Of a DNA stretch of 64,000 nucleotides, positions 27,405 through 36,704 are shown one piece after another. How positions within the stretch are numbered: position 1 is the first letter of the stretch; the number at the start of each line of letters is the position of its first letter. Source of the stretch: Oscillatoria nigro-viridis PCC 7112 (lineage in GTDB: Bacteria; Cyanobacteriota; Cyanobacteriia; Cyanobacteriales; Microcoleaceae); the NCBI RefSeq assembly GCF_000317475.1, contig NC_019729.1:6152501-6216500 (forward strand). The letters are read 5' to 3'. The translations under genes and the position numbers were made by a program. The notes beneath the pieces are model-generated. The model worked only from the letters and a program-made list of their open reading frames with translations. It made no database searches and had not been told where the DNA came from.

Positions 27405-29279
27405 TTAAAACTGCCAAATAATCAACGCCAGCAACACAGCAACCCCCCCCGCAATAGTCAACACATAAAACTGCGACTGACCTGTGCCGCTGTACTTCAA
27501 CCCTTCGCCGCTGAAAATTGTCGCCAAACCGAACAAATTCACCGCCCCGTCCACCACATACCTATCAGTCCAAGCGCTGATTTTAGAAATAAAAGCCACA
27601 GCCCAAACGACAGTCAAGCGGTAAACTCGATCGATATAAAAATCGTAAGCAAACAAATCCTGCAACGCCGGCACCGGCAGCCGTACCGGTCGAGGTAAAA
27701 CCCCGTACCAATAAATCGCCACCCCAACCGCAACGCCAATCAACCCAGAGAAAATCAATAGCGGCGTATCCAGCGTCTTCAACAGCAAATTTAAAGCATA
27801 AAAATCTCCCGTTTCCACCCAAGGGCCAGTCCAACTAATTAACAGTTGCCACTGCTGCAACATCCAAGGCACTAACAGCCCCATCACCGTCAAAATTACC
27901 ATCGGCAAAGCCATCGGCCAACCAACTTCTGGAGCTCGGCGAGTTTTCGCCTGCGGTTTTCCCACAAACACTAAACCGAATATGCGAGTTAAATTTAGCG
28001 CTGTCAAACCGTTAACTAAAAGCAGCACTATTACCAGCCACAAAGGCACCGTCCAAAAACCGTTGAGCCAGCGCCGCATCGCCCAAAAGTTGCCCAGAGG
28101 CAACAGCGCTACCATCCCCGCAGCGCCTACTAAATAAGCGGTAGTCGTGGCAGGCATCTTCGACCACAACCCACCCATTTCTGTTAAATCTTGAGTGTTA
28201 GTTGTGGTAATAATTGACCCTACGCTCATGAATAATAGGCCCTTGGCGATCGAGTGCGCGAACAGCAACAGCAAAGCAATGTCAACTTGATTTAGCCCCA
28301 CGGCGATAAACACCAAACCCATAGAAGCGCTGGTAGAATGCGATAGTGCTCTTTTGATGTCGATTTGGGCGATCGCCACCAAGGAAGCGCCAACAGCCGT
28401 CACCGCACCCAAAACCACCAGCACCCCACCCGTCACGGGCGACAGCGCTAAAACAGGCTGAAGTTTAATCAAAACATAAGCCCCAGCGCCTACAACTACC
28501 GTATTCCGCATAATCGAAGCCGGGTTGGGCCCTTCCATCGCCTCGTCGAGCCACAAATGGAAGGGAAATTGAGCGCACTTGGCCGTAGGTGCGGAGATTA
28601 AAGCCAAACCTAAAAGAGTCGCTACTACCGGAGACAAAGTTGCAGTTTCAGCCCATGTTTCCAAATCGGAAAAATTCAAACTTCCCGCTAAAGTTGAAAG
28701 CGTCACTACTCCCATCAGCAGCGGCACGTCTCCTACACGCTTTGTTAAAAAGGCATCTCTAGCGGCTGTTACTACCAGCGGTTGAGCGTACCAAAACCCG
28801 ACTAGCAAGTAAGTTGAAAGCGTCAGCACTTCCAACAAAGCGTAAGTTATCAGCAGCGAGTCGCTAATCGCAATGCCGCTAATTGCCGCTTCAAAAAAAC
28901 CCAGCAGCCCAAAAAATCGAGCTAGCGCCCAGTCTTTTTCCATGTAGCCAAGAGCGTAAATTTGTGCTAGCAAACTCAGAACTGTAACTAACTCCATTGC
29001 TCCGACGCTGACCGTGGAGATTTCTATTGCAAAAGACAAATCTAAATCGGCTGCTTGCACCCAGTGCACGAGCAACTGTTGGGGCGGTCGATCCCAAGTC
29101 GCTGTAAAAATAACTGACCCGTGTATGAAAGCCAACACCGTCATCAGCAAATTGAAGTAAGCTGCAGGTCTCGGGCCTGTTCTGCGAACGGTGCCCGTAG
29201 ACCACGGCAAAGTTAAAATTGCGCCTATTAAGCCATATAAAGGTACCCACCAACAGGCTTGGAGGAGAAATTGAGTCAT
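27405..29279 (-). CDS. ndhF4: NADH dehydrogenase-like complex subunit 5 (NdhF4-type)
   Basis: 624 residues with about 16 membrane helices. The N-terminus MTQFLLQACWWVPLYGLIGA is typical of the CO2-uptake NdhF forms. The pump core has TKRVGDVPLLMGV, LISAPTAKCAQFPFHLWLDEAMEGPNPASIM, KRALSHSTSASMGLVF and FAHSIAKGLLFM. It is the distal membrane subunit of NDH-1MS', linking electron flow to ChpX. It is the first gene of the minus-strand set and faces the ccm operon across 622 bases. Confidence 0.92.
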   Translation of the reverse strand: MTQFLLQACWWVPLYGLIGAILTLPWSTGTVRRTGPRPAAYFNLLMTVLAFIHGSVIFTATWDRPPQQLLVHWVQAADLDLSFAIEISTVSVGAMELVTVLSLLAQIYALGYMEKDWALARFFGLLGFFEAAISGIAISDSLLITYALLEVLTLSTYLLVGFWYAQPLVVTAARDAFLTKRVGDVPLLMGVVTLSTLAGSLNFSDLETWAETATLSPVVATLLGLALISAPTAKCAQFPFHLWLDEAMEGPNPASIMRNTVVVGAGAYVLIKLQPVLALSPVTGGVLVVLGAVTAVGASLVAIAQIDIKRALSHSTSASMGLVFIAVGLNQVDIALLLLFAHSIAKGLLFMSVGSIITTTNTQDLTEMGGLWSKMPATTTAYLVGAAGMVALLPLGNFWAMRRWLNGFWTVPLWLVIVLLLVNGLTALNLTRIFGLVFVGKPQAKTRRAPEVGWPMALPMVILTVMGLLVPWMLQQWQLLISWTGPWVETGDFYALNLLLKTLDTPLLIFSGLIGVAVGVAIYWYGVLPRPVRLPVPALQDLFAYDFYIDRVYRLTVVWAVAFISKISAWTDRYVVDGAVNLFGLATIFSGEGLKYSGTGQSQFYVLTIAGGVAVLLALIIWQF

Positions 29280-29901
29280 TTAATTTATGCCTTAAACTTC
29301 AAATTACTGGCTGCCTTTATACAAAAACAGTCGCGGGCGATCGCGCGAGACCCTAAAACTTTGACTAAACCCGATCGTATAGCTGTGGCAAAATAATTTG
29401 CACTCCAGATTAACTATACATTAAAGCATCAAAAATGATAATTATCTCACTACAAAATTACTGGCTGAGCAGAGGAGGCACTCAAAGAAAAAAATATCTG
29501 CCGATGAGCCAAGACTGTTTTTTTGCCGATTTACCCGCGATCCCCCTTGTGAAATCCCCAATTTTCCCGGCTGCTATCGGCTCCGGCTTCACATACCGAA
29601 CTCTACTTTATGAGTATTATTACTTACTTTTATCCCCCCTCGCCGTCGGCATCTACCCCTCTCTATATTAAGATTATTAAATAAATATTAAAATATTTTA
29701 AGTAACATAAAAAATTTTAATTTTTGTTATTAAACATTATGATGTTAGTTTATATTGTCAAGGTGGACAGCTTCCCCTATTCTTATAGGATAGGAAGCTT
29801 TACACTGCATTACTAAAGAATGTGGGCCTCCCCGTCCAAATTTTTAGATTTGTCAAAGATTTGTAACGGTAATTTCGCTCATCCTCAAAGGAGATTCAAA
29901 A
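29280..29901. promoter_or_regulatory. Divergent regulatory region between ndhF4 and ccmK2
   Basis: About 620 bases with no supported gene; must hold both promoters. An imperfect hairpin (AGCTTCC at 29769-29775 with GGAAGCT at 29793-29799, extended by TAT/ATA past a two-base bulge) lies about 100 bases before ccmK2. The stretch 29670-29760 is extremely AT-rich. I see no definite regulator site for the known carbon regulators. GGAG about 10 bases before ccmK2 is the ribosome-binding site. Confidence 0.5.
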
Positions 29902-30213
29902 ATGTCAATTGCCGTGGGAATGATTGAGACAAAAGGTTTTCCCGCTGTTGTGGAAGCTGCCGATGCTATGGTCAAAGCTGCCCGCGTTACTCTCGTGGGC
30001 TATGAAAAAATCGGCAGCGCCCGCGTCACCGTGATTGTGCGCGGCAACGTGTCGGAAGTCCAAGCCTCAGTCGCAGCCGGAGTGGAATCCGTCAAGCGGG
30101 TGAACGGCGGAGAAGTCGTCTCTACCCACATCATCGCTCGCCCCCACGAAAACCTAGAATACGTTCTGCCGATTCGATATACAGAAGCAGTAGAACAGTT
30201 CCGAGGCTACTAA
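29902..30213 (+). CDS. ccmK2: Carboxysome shell hexamer protein CcmK2
   Basis: 103 residues, one BMC domain ([37 protein letters not shown], and the C-terminal [16 protein letters not shown]). It forms the hexameric tiles of the beta-carboxysome shell; the KIGS loop lines the central pore. The length and first position match ccmK2 of other beta-cyanobacteria. It is nearly identical to the next gene except at the C-terminus. First gene of the ccm operon; ribosome-binding site GGAG. Confidence 0.97.
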   Translation: MSIAVGMIETKGFPAVVEAADAMVKAARVTLVGYEKIGSARVTVIVRGNVSEVQASVAAGVESVKRVNGGEVVSTHIIARPHENLEYVLPIRYTEAVEQFRGY

Positions 30214-30309
30214 GTTCTTAGCGCACAACAATTTCGTTAAACGAAAATTTGTGCGACCGTCAAAAATTAACAGTTTAGTTCCCCCAATATTCAATCAGGA
30301 GTAAAACCA

Positions 30310-30651
30310 ATGGCAATTGCAGTTGGCATGATCGAAACCCTAGGCTTCCCCGCAGTTGTAGAAGCCGCTGACGCGATGGTCAAAGCAGCCCGCGTCACCT
30401 TGGTAGGCTACGAAAAAATCGGTAGCGCTCGGGTTACGGTCATTGTAAGAGGAGATGTCTCGGAAGTGCAAGCTTCTGTCGCCGCCGGAGTAGAGTCAGT
30501 GAAGCGCGTTAACGGCGGACAAGTGATGTCCACCCACATTATCGCCCGCCCTCACGAAAACTTGGAGTACGTGCTGCCCATTCGCTACACCGAAGCTGTA
30601 GAACAGTTCCGTGAAGGCGTCAGCGGCATTCGCCCCCTCAACAGATCGTAA
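30310..30651 (+). CDS. ccmK1: Carboxysome shell hexamer protein CcmK1
   Basis: 113 residues, one BMC domain differing from the preceding CcmK2 by only a few residues in the core, plus a C-terminal extension of about ten residues ([13 protein letters not shown]). This is the usual K2/K1 pair, and the extension is typical of CcmK1. Pore loop KIGS conserved. GGAG ends eight bases before the ATG; 96 bases separate it from ccmK2. Confidence 0.96.
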   Translation: MAIAVGMIETLGFPAVVEAADAMVKAARVTLVGYEKIGSARVTVIVRGDVSEVQASVAAGVESVKRVNGGQVMSTHIIARPHENLEYVLPIRYTEAVEQFREGVSGIRPLNRS

Positions 30652-31058
30652 GATAGGCGATTACCTACGGGATAGCTTCGCTTCACGGCTGTTAGGGGCG
30701 TTTGGTAATTAAAAATTAAAAATCGCGATGTTTTTGATTTAGCATTTTTAATTTTTAATTGAGGTGGGCATGGGATATTGGTTATTAGTCATGAGTCATC
30801 AGTCCGTCGATTTTAGATTTTAGATTTTAGATTTTAGATTGACTCTCGCATTGAATCGGGGAGCTTGAACTCTTAGTCTAAAATTTCGGGATCATCCACG
30901 ACTTAAGTGCGGGATTGTACCCGTTTCTGGCGAGTCATTAGTTACCAGACGAAGAACTCTAAAAGGCGCCGAGCAGACAGAAGAAAGCTAATTTAAAAAC
31001 GACAAGTGACTCAGTGAAAAAATGATAATTACCAATTACCTATTACCTATTACCTAAA
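30652..31058. repeat. Long ccmK1-ccmL spacer with heptamer tandem repeats
   Basis: 407 bases, unusually long inside the ccm operon. It carries GATTTTA x4 plus a partial copy (30809-30840), ATCAGTC/ATGAGTC units around 30785-30802 and TTACCTA-type units (31030-31055) directly before ccmL, where no ordinary ribosome-binding site is visible. No gene is supported. Confidence 0.75.
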
Positions 31059-31364
31059 ATGCAAATGGCCAAAGTTCTCGGCACAGTTGTCAGTACCCAA
31101 AAAGAGCCGACGCTGAGAGGATCGAAATTTCTCCTGCTGCAATTCATCGATGAGGAAGGTTCAGCAGTTCCCGGCTATGAGGTAGCCGCTGACTGTGTGG
31201 GCGCTGGTATAGATGAATGGGTTTTAGTAACCCGAGGCAGCGCAGCCCGGATCGCGCCCGGGAGCGAAAACCGTCCGATCGATGCTCTAGTTGTAGGCAT
31301 TATAGATACTGTCAATGTAGAAAACCGCCTCATTTACAGTAAAAAAGACGACCCGTACCGCTAG
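31059..31364 (+). CDS. ccmL: Carboxysome vertex pentamer protein CcmL
   Basis: 101 residues of the CcmL/EutN family (MAKVLGTVVSTQKEPTLRGSKFLLLQFID, GAGIDEWVLVTRGSAAR, DALVVGIIDTVNVENRLIYSK). Pentamers close the twelve vertices of the carboxysome. Start ATG at 31059; a second ATG two codons on would give the more standard MAKVLGTVV and may be the real start. The leader is formed by heptamer repeats rather than a visible Shine-Dalgarno sequence. Confidence 0.97.
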   Translation: MQMAKVLGTVVSTQKEPTLRGSKFLLLQFIDEEGSAVPGYEVAADCVGAGIDEWVLVTRGSAARIAPGSENRPIDALVVGIIDTVNVENRLIYSKKDDPYR

Positions 31365-31372
31365 TTGCAACC

Positions 31373-31437
31373 GTTAGCAGTTAGCAGTTAGTGGAAGAAT
31401 AACTAACAACTAACAACTAACAACTAACAACTAACAA
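31373..31437. repeat. Heptamer repeats between ccmL and ccmM
   Basis: GCAGTTA units (31376-31390) are followed by AACTAAC x5 (31401-31435). GTTAG and CTAAC are complementary, so RNA from this spacer could fold into several alternative hairpins. The ccmM ribosome-binding site (GGAG) lies 20 bases further on. Confidence 0.85.
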
Positions 31438-31468
31438 AAATTTTTTTCAGCTTAGGAGAACTTAATTT

Positions 31469-33103
31469 ATGGCAGTCCGCAATGTTGCGGCTCCCCCGAC
31501 GCCTTGGTCGAAAAACTTGGCTGAGCCCAAAATTCACGACACCGCCTTCGTACATTCCTTTTCTAACATTATTGGGGATGTGCATATCGGTTCTAATGTG
31601 ATGATTGCCCCCGGGACATCTATCCGCGCCGATGAAGGCACTCCTTTTCATATCGGAGAAGGAAGCAACATTCAAGACGGAGTAGTGATTCACGGTCTAG
31701 AAAAAGGGCGAGTCACAGGAGACGACGACAAATCCTATTCTGTGTGGGTGGGGAAAAATACTTCCCTCACCCACATGAGTTTAATTCACGGCCCTGCCTA
31801 CGTGGGCGACGACTGCTTTATCGGCTTTCGCTCGACGGTGTTCAATGCCAGAGTGGGCAACGGCTGCATTGTCATGATGCACGTACTAATTAAAGATGTG
31901 GAGATTCCCGCAGGTAAGTACGTACCTTCGGGAGCCATCATCACTAATCAGAAGCAAGCCGATCGCTTGCCTGACGTTCAAGATTCTGACATTGAATTTG
32001 CGACCCATGTCATCGGCATCAATGACGCTCTAAGAGCGGGTTATCGCTGCGCTGAGAACATCGCCTGTCTAGCACCACTTCGCAACGAGCAAACTAAAAA
32101 CTCCAATATGACTCAAACCAAATATTCTACCCATGCCGGCACCCAATTGAGTTCAACTCTTGCCGATAGCATCCGCAATTTACTAGCCCAAGGATACAGC
32201 GTGGGAGCCGAACACGCCGATGTACGCCGCTTCCGTACCGGTTCTTGGCGCACTTGCGGCCCGATTTCCTCAACCCGTGACTCAGAAGTGATCGCGGCTT
32301 TGTCAGCTTGCATGGCCGAGCACCAAGGAGAATACGTCCGCTTGATCGGGATTGACACCAAAGCCAAGCGCCGCGTACTAGAAGAAATCGTCCAAAGACC
32401 GGGAGACAACGGCTCTAACGGTTCTAACGGTGCGAAAACTCATCAATCTAACGGTAAAGTTGCACAAGCTTCCCACCACAATAGCGGTTCCGTGTCAAGC
32501 TCAAAATTGAGTGCCGAAACAGTAGCTCAGGTTCGCAGCTTGCTAGCTCAAGGCTACAAAGTGGGTACGGAACACGCCGACGCGCGCCGCTTCCGCACCA
32601 GTTCTTGGCAAAGCGGGGCTTCGCTGCAAGTGAGAAACGAATCTGAGGCGATCGCCGCTTTAGAATCTGTGATGAACGAGTACCCGGGCGAGTACGTGCG
32701 CTTGATCGGGATTGACCCGAAAGCTAAGCGGCGCGTGGTAGAAGAACTTATTCAGCGTCCCGACGGCCCAGTTGCTCAATCGGCTAAGCCCGCAGCAACC
32801 TCGGGATACAAACCAGCTTCGACTGGTTCGGCGGGCAGCGGAAGCTTGACCGGCAAGACGATCGACCAAATCCGCAACCTGCTTTCCCAAGGCTACAAAA
32901 TTGGCACGGAACACGCCGACGCGCGCCGTTTCCGCACCGGTTCTTGGAGCAGTTGCGCCCCGATCTCATCCAACCGCGAATCCGAAGTGATTTCTGCCCT
33001 CGAAAGCTGTCTCAAAGAACACAGCGGCGAGTACGTCCGCTTGCTGGGCATCGACTCCAAGGCGAAGCGCCGGGTACTCGAAGAAATTATCCAACGACCT
33101 TAA
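31469..33103 (+). CDS. ccmM: Carboxysome assembly protein CcmM (gamma-carbonic anhydrase-like domain plus three RbcS-like domains)
   Basis: 544 residues. The N-terminal left-handed beta-helix (about 15-200) carries the zinc ligands H75 (VVIHG), H102 and H107 (LTHMSLIHG) and the cysteine pair C194/C200 ([10 protein letters not shown]), the same residues that make the Thermosynechococcus CcmM an active, redox-controlled gamma-carbonic anhydrase. Three small-subunit-like Rubisco-binding domains follow (about 229-312, 343-430 and 457-544), each with QGYxxGxEHADxRRFRTxSW, joined by Gly/Ser/Asn-rich linkers. The protein condenses Rubisco and organises the carboxysome interior. M214 (base 32108), just before the first repeat, could be an internal start for the short CcmM form, although its ribosome-binding site is weak. 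Third part of the ccm operon. Confidence 0.97.
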   Translation: MAVRNVAAPPTPWSKNLAEPKIHDTAFVHSFSNIIGDVHIGSNVMIAPGTSIRADEGTPFHIGEGSNIQDGVVIHGLEKGRVTGDDDKSYSVWVGKNTSLTHMSLIHGPAYVGDDCFIGFRSTVFNARVGNGCIVMMHVLIKDVEIPAGKYVPSGAIITNQKQADRLPDVQDSDIEFATHVIGINDALRAGYRCAENIACLAPLRNEQTKNSNMTQTKYSTHAGTQLSSTLADSIRNLLAQGYSVGAEHADVRRFRTGSWRTCGPISSTRDSEVIAALSACMAEHQGEYVRLIGIDTKAKRRVLEEIVQRPGDNGSNGSNGAKTHQSNGKVAQASHHNSGSVSSSKLSAETVAQVRSLLAQGYKVGTEHADARRFRTSSWQSGASLQVRNESEAIAALESVMNEYPGEYVRLIGIDPKAKRRVVEELIQRPDGPVAQSAKPAATSGYKPASTGSAGSGSLTGKTIDQIRNLLSQGYKIGTEHADARRFRTGSWSSCAPISSNRESEVISALESCLKEHSGEYVRLLGIDSKAKRRVLEEIIQRP

Positions 33104-33392
33104 TTTGCCTGCTAATTAGCCTGTTTCTTCCGTTAAGCCCTCGCACTGGGGCCAACGGGAGAAACCCCAGCGGATTGAAGTTGGATTTGAGATAGTTAAA
33201 AAGCTCGATTGACAAATGTTGGTCAAAATCTAGAATCTTCTGAAAGTTTCTATAAAACGTTAAAGCATCAAGTTTCTCAGTATTAGTAAATTATCGTTTC
33301 TTAGATTGACAGGGTTAAATTTATCAGTCGAGAAAACCCATAATTTAAAGTCCTTTTATCGAAAAAAATAGCTCCTTTCATGGTGAAGTCGA

Positions 33393-34073
33393 ATGTATTT
33401 ATCGCCACTGCAATTAAGTAGCAACTCTCAGATTTTGATGAGTGGCGATGTAGTTGTGAATGAGGGTGCGGCGATCGCCCCCGGAGCAATCCTGCAAGCA
33501 GAGCCGGGCAGCCGGATCTCGATCGCCGCCGGTGCCTGTATCGGTATGGGAGTTATCCTTCACGCCCGTGAAGGTACTCTGGAAATCGCGGCGGGCGCTA
33601 TTCTGGGTGCAGGGGTGCTGGTGGTAGGTGCGGGAACGATCGGGGAAAATGCCTGTATTGGCGCCGGGACGACCCTAATCAATCCTTGTACCGACAAAAT
33701 GCAAATTATGCCAGCAGGTTCTCTAATCGGAGATACCAGCCGCCAAGCCCCCGCAGAAGAAGCAACCGCAACAGCGCCAACAGCAGCGCCAACATCACCA
33801 GAAACCCCCGAAGCCACTACGCCACCAGTCGATCGACCGATCGAGCCGATCGAGCCGCCACAACCGGCCCAAACACCGCCTCAAACTGCGCCGGAGACTG
33901 CCCCAGACCCGCCGGAATCCACCGCCGCAGAGCCGCCCCAACCAGGGGAAACGCCAACTATTCTCTACGGTCAAGCTCACATCAATCGGCTGTTGGGGAC
34001 GCTGTTTCCGCACCGGCAAGCTTTTAATCGATCGGAGGAAAACGGCAAAACTATATCGGGCGATTCCGGGTAG
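33393..34073 (+). CDS. ccmN: Carboxysome protein CcmN
   Basis: 226 residues: N-terminal hexapeptide-repeat beta-helix (about 1-115, e.g. VVVNEGAAIAPGAILQAEPG and LEIAAGAILGAGVLVVG), a Pro/Thr/Glu/Ala-rich linker of about 70 residues, and near the C-terminus the encapsulation peptide QAHINRLLGTLFPHRQAF, an amphipathic helix that attaches cargo to CcmK shell tiles. CcmN bridges CcmM and the shell during assembly. The peptide is followed by an extra 14 or so polar residues. A gap of 289 bases separates it from ccmM. Confidence 0.95.
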   Translation: MYLSPLQLSSNSQILMSGDVVVNEGAAIAPGAILQAEPGSRISIAAGACIGMGVILHAREGTLEIAAGAILGAGVLVVGAGTIGENACIGAGTTLINPCTDKMQIMPAGSLIGDTSRQAPAEEATATAPTAAPTSPETPEATTPPVDRPIEPIEPPQPAQTPPQTAPETAPDPPESTAAEPPQPGETPTILYGQAHINRLLGTLFPHRQAFNRSEENGKTISGDSG

Positions 34074-34278
34074 CCGTCATTTCGGCAAAAGCCAGCTATG
34101 CTGAAAGCAGAAAGATCGAATATAAATAGGTACTCTCATATTATTGGTAGCTCAGCAATTTGTAAGGCCTTGCAGCAGCAATCTGTGTCTTGTAGCTCGT
34201 GCAGTCTGTCTTCTCATCTGAGAAACTATAAACTATCAACTAATTTTTATTTTGGGAAGTTTCTAAGGGTAATAGAAG

Positions 34279-35052
34279 ATGGACGGACAAACAGATCGTA
34301 ACAGTCACCCCGAGCGATCGCAGCGCCAGGAATACTTCAAAGACACTGCTTTGGGTTTGGTATCCACCAAGAGTTTTCCGGCAATTGTGGGGACTGCTGA
34401 CATGATGCTGAAGTCGGCAGGAGTGATTTTAGTAGGATACGAAAAAATTGGTTCCGGTCACTGTACCGCGATCGTCCGGGGCCGAATTTCGGATGTGCGT
34501 TTGGCTGTGGAAGCTGGAGCTCAAACAGCCGAACAGTTCGGGCAGTTTGTTTCTAAGTTGGTGATTCCTAGACCTTTGGCTAATTTGGAAGTGGTTTTGC
34601 CGATCGGCTTTCGCCTGACTGAACTTTCGGAAAAAGGCAGTTATTCTCGGCTTAGCAATCAGGCGATCGGTTTGCTCGAAACCCGGGGATTTCCGGCAAT
34701 GGTCGGTGCTTGCGATGCTATGCTCAAATCCGCAGACGTACACTTGGCAGCTTACGAGAAAATAGGCGCCGGTTTGTGCACGGCCATTATTCGCGGTGCA
34801 GTGGCAGATGTAGCAGTAGCCGTAGAGGCCGGGATGTACGAAGCTGAGCGAATTGGCGAGTTGAACGCGGTGATGGTAATTCCCAGGCCTTTGGAAGATT
34901 TGGAACAAACTTTACCGCTGGCGAGTTGCTGGATCGAGCAGCGTAAACCTGTGATGATGCCCGTGTCGGTTCAGGAAAAGGAACAAGAATTGATAGAACT
35001 TCCAGATTTGGAGAAATTGAGAGTTTATGTAGAAGAGGAAATCAATCGGTAA
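34279..35052 (+). CDS. ccmO: Carboxysome shell protein CcmO (tandem BMC domains)
   Basis: 257 residues with two BMC domains (first about 22-110, ALGLVSTKSFPAIVGTADMM; second about 128-215, AIGLLETRGFPAMVGACDAM), each with a KIGxG pore-loop equivalent. Tandem-BMC CcmO forms pseudohexamers in the beta-carboxysome shell, probably at edges or joints. A C-terminal Glu-rich tail of about 35 residues follows. It closes the ccm operon; 205 bases after ccmN. Confidence 0.95.
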   Translation: MDGQTDRNSHPERSQRQEYFKDTALGLVSTKSFPAIVGTADMMLKSAGVILVGYEKIGSGHCTAIVRGRISDVRLAVEAGAQTAEQFGQFVSKLVIPRPLANLEVVLPIGFRLTELSEKGSYSRLSNQAIGLLETRGFPAMVGACDAMLKSADVHLAAYEKIGAGLCTAIIRGAVADVAVAVEAGMYEAERIGELNAVMVIPRPLEDLEQTLPLASCWIEQRKPVMMPVSVQEKEQELIELPDLEKLRVYVEEEINR

Positions 35053-35501
35053 TTGGTAATTAGGCAACAAAAGTTTGTAGAGACGTGCTGCTGCAAATAC
35101 TGAGACGAAGTTTGTCAAAAAAATATAGAGTTTACTCGGTGGGACTGCTGGCAACAATTTATACTGAGTAGCGGTCTCAAACTTAATTTGCCGATCGAGC
35201 CGATCGCCGCCGCCTCAAGGGACACAGAGCACCAAGTAAAACTCGACTTTTGAGATCGAGTCGATCGGGTAAACAATCGAACTGACTAATAAGTAAATCC
35301 AGCCGAGGTGCAGAGCCTTTCAACAGGATTTAACTACTGTTAAAATAAACCAAAAATCCTGTTTCCGGTAGATAGCCTGCAATCAATTTGAGGGTAATCT
35401 AATAACGGGTGGGAAAAAAAGAGAAGTTTAACAGTTGTTCAACTCAAAACTGACAGCACAGGAATCAACCCCCAGAATCAAGCTATCCTGAAAGTTGACC
35501 T
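35053..35501. other. Intergenic region, nothing recognised
   Basis: About 450 bases between ccmO and the TPR gene, both plus strand. I see no T-run hairpin, repeat array or coding signal. The TPR-gene promoter should be in its second half. Confidence 0.45.
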
Positions 35502-36542
35502 ATGAACCTCAAACAATTTTACAAGCGCGGTTTGCACAGCGCCAAGAAAGGAAACTATGAAGCGGCGATCGACGATTTCGATCGCATACTGCAACTCAAT
35601 CCCGCCGATGCCAAAGCCTATAACAATCGCGGCTTGGTTTACTATTACATGAAAGACTACCAAAAAGCGATCGCCGACCTCAGCCAAGCCCTAGATATCA
35701 ATCCTAATTTCTTCGAGGCTTACTTGAATCGAGGCAATGCTTGGCGTCATCTCGGAGAACACGAAAAAGCCATTGAAGATCTAAACTGCGCTTTAGCAAA
35801 TAAGCCTAACAGCCACGCTATCTACAACAACCGGGGACTTGTACTTGCTAATTTAGGAAATTACGAAGAAGCAATAGAAGACTACAATCGAGCTCTATCT
35901 ATCAATTCCAACAATTATAAAACCTATTACAACCGGGGGCGCGCTTACTACCTTTTGGGAGAAAAAGAGGCAGCAACGGAAAACTTTAACCAAACGCTGC
36001 GGTTGAATCCTAAATATATCAAAGCTTACATAAATCGAGGTCTCTGTTACCACCAATTAGGAGACAACACGCAGGCGATGGCAGATTACAACACTGCACT
36101 CGCCATCGATCCAAAAAATGTTTATGCCTATTATAACAGAGGTTGCGTTCGCTATAAATTAAAACAAATGCAGCTTGCCATTGAAGACTTTGACAAAGCA
36201 GTGGAACTAGATCCGAACTATGTTAAAGCTTATCTCAACCGGGGTTTAGCGCTGTATAAACTTGGAGATATTGCGGCAGCAAATAAGGATTTTTACCACG
36301 TAATGTGCATTAATGCTGAAGCTTATTTATACTACCAAGCCCAGCGGTGTACGCCTGATATTAATTCATACTTCAAGGAAGCGCCACAGGTAGAACTTAA
36401 TAATGCTGCCGAATACTACAACACAACATTAAATACGATGTCAACTTCCTTAAGTTCTGCAGCATTAAACGCGGTCTGGAATCAAGAAGATTTGGAGAAC
36501 AGAGACTCGATTATCTGTGAAGGTGAATTTATTAATGATTGA
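35502..36542 (+). CDS. TPR-repeat protein
   Basis: 346 residues, of which the first 285 or so form eight consecutive tetratricopeptide repeats (e.g. AKAYNNRGLVYYYMKDYQKA, FEAYLNRGNAWRHLGEHEKA, HAIYNNRGLVLANLGNYEEA), followed by about 60 non-repeat residues. TPR arrays serve as protein-binding scaffolds. No signal peptide or membrane helix is seen, so it is likely cytoplasmic. The partner is unknown; proximity to ccm genes is suggestive but not evidence. It is convergent with the aldo/keto reductase gene at 36705. Confidence 0.88.
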   Translation: MNLKQFYKRGLHSAKKGNYEAAIDDFDRILQLNPADAKAYNNRGLVYYYMKDYQKAIADLSQALDINPNFFEAYLNRGNAWRHLGEHEKAIEDLNCALANKPNSHAIYNNRGLVLANLGNYEEAIEDYNRALSINSNNYKTYYNRGRAYYLLGEKEAATENFNQTLRLNPKYIKAYINRGLCYHQLGDNTQAMADYNTALAIDPKNVYAYYNRGCVRYKLKQMQLAIEDFDKAVELDPNYVKAYLNRGLALYKLGDIAAANKDFYHVMCINAEAYLYYQAQRCTPDINSYFKEAPQVELNNAAEYYNTTLNTMSTSLSSAALNAVWNQEDLENRDSIICEGEFIND

Positions 36543-36704
36543 TTTAGTCAGCAATCAGGAAGCTTGCGTACTTAATGGGCTAAAATGTTACAATAATATC
36601 CAATTATAGCACACTAAGTACGGAATATCCATAAACATTAACTGAAACTATTCCATAATGCCATTCAAGATTTTAAGTTCAGCCGTTCTCCGGCAAGGCA
36701 AACT

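Noticed and set aside
23559-29279. ndhF3-ndhD3-cupA (inducible high-affinity) identity
   Set aside because: No cupS follows, and linkage to the ccm operon matches the ndhF4-ndhD4-cupB set of other cyanobacteria. Sequence alone by eye could not decide, so some doubt remains.
29769-29799. Hairpin upstream of ccmK2 as an IS200/IS605 end or riboswitch
   Set aside because: The stem is short and bulged, there is no transposase or TnpB remnant nearby, and no known riboswitch pattern is recognised.
30809-31435. CRISPR-like repeats
   Set aside because: Units are 7-base heptamers in tandem without spacers; no cas genes are present.
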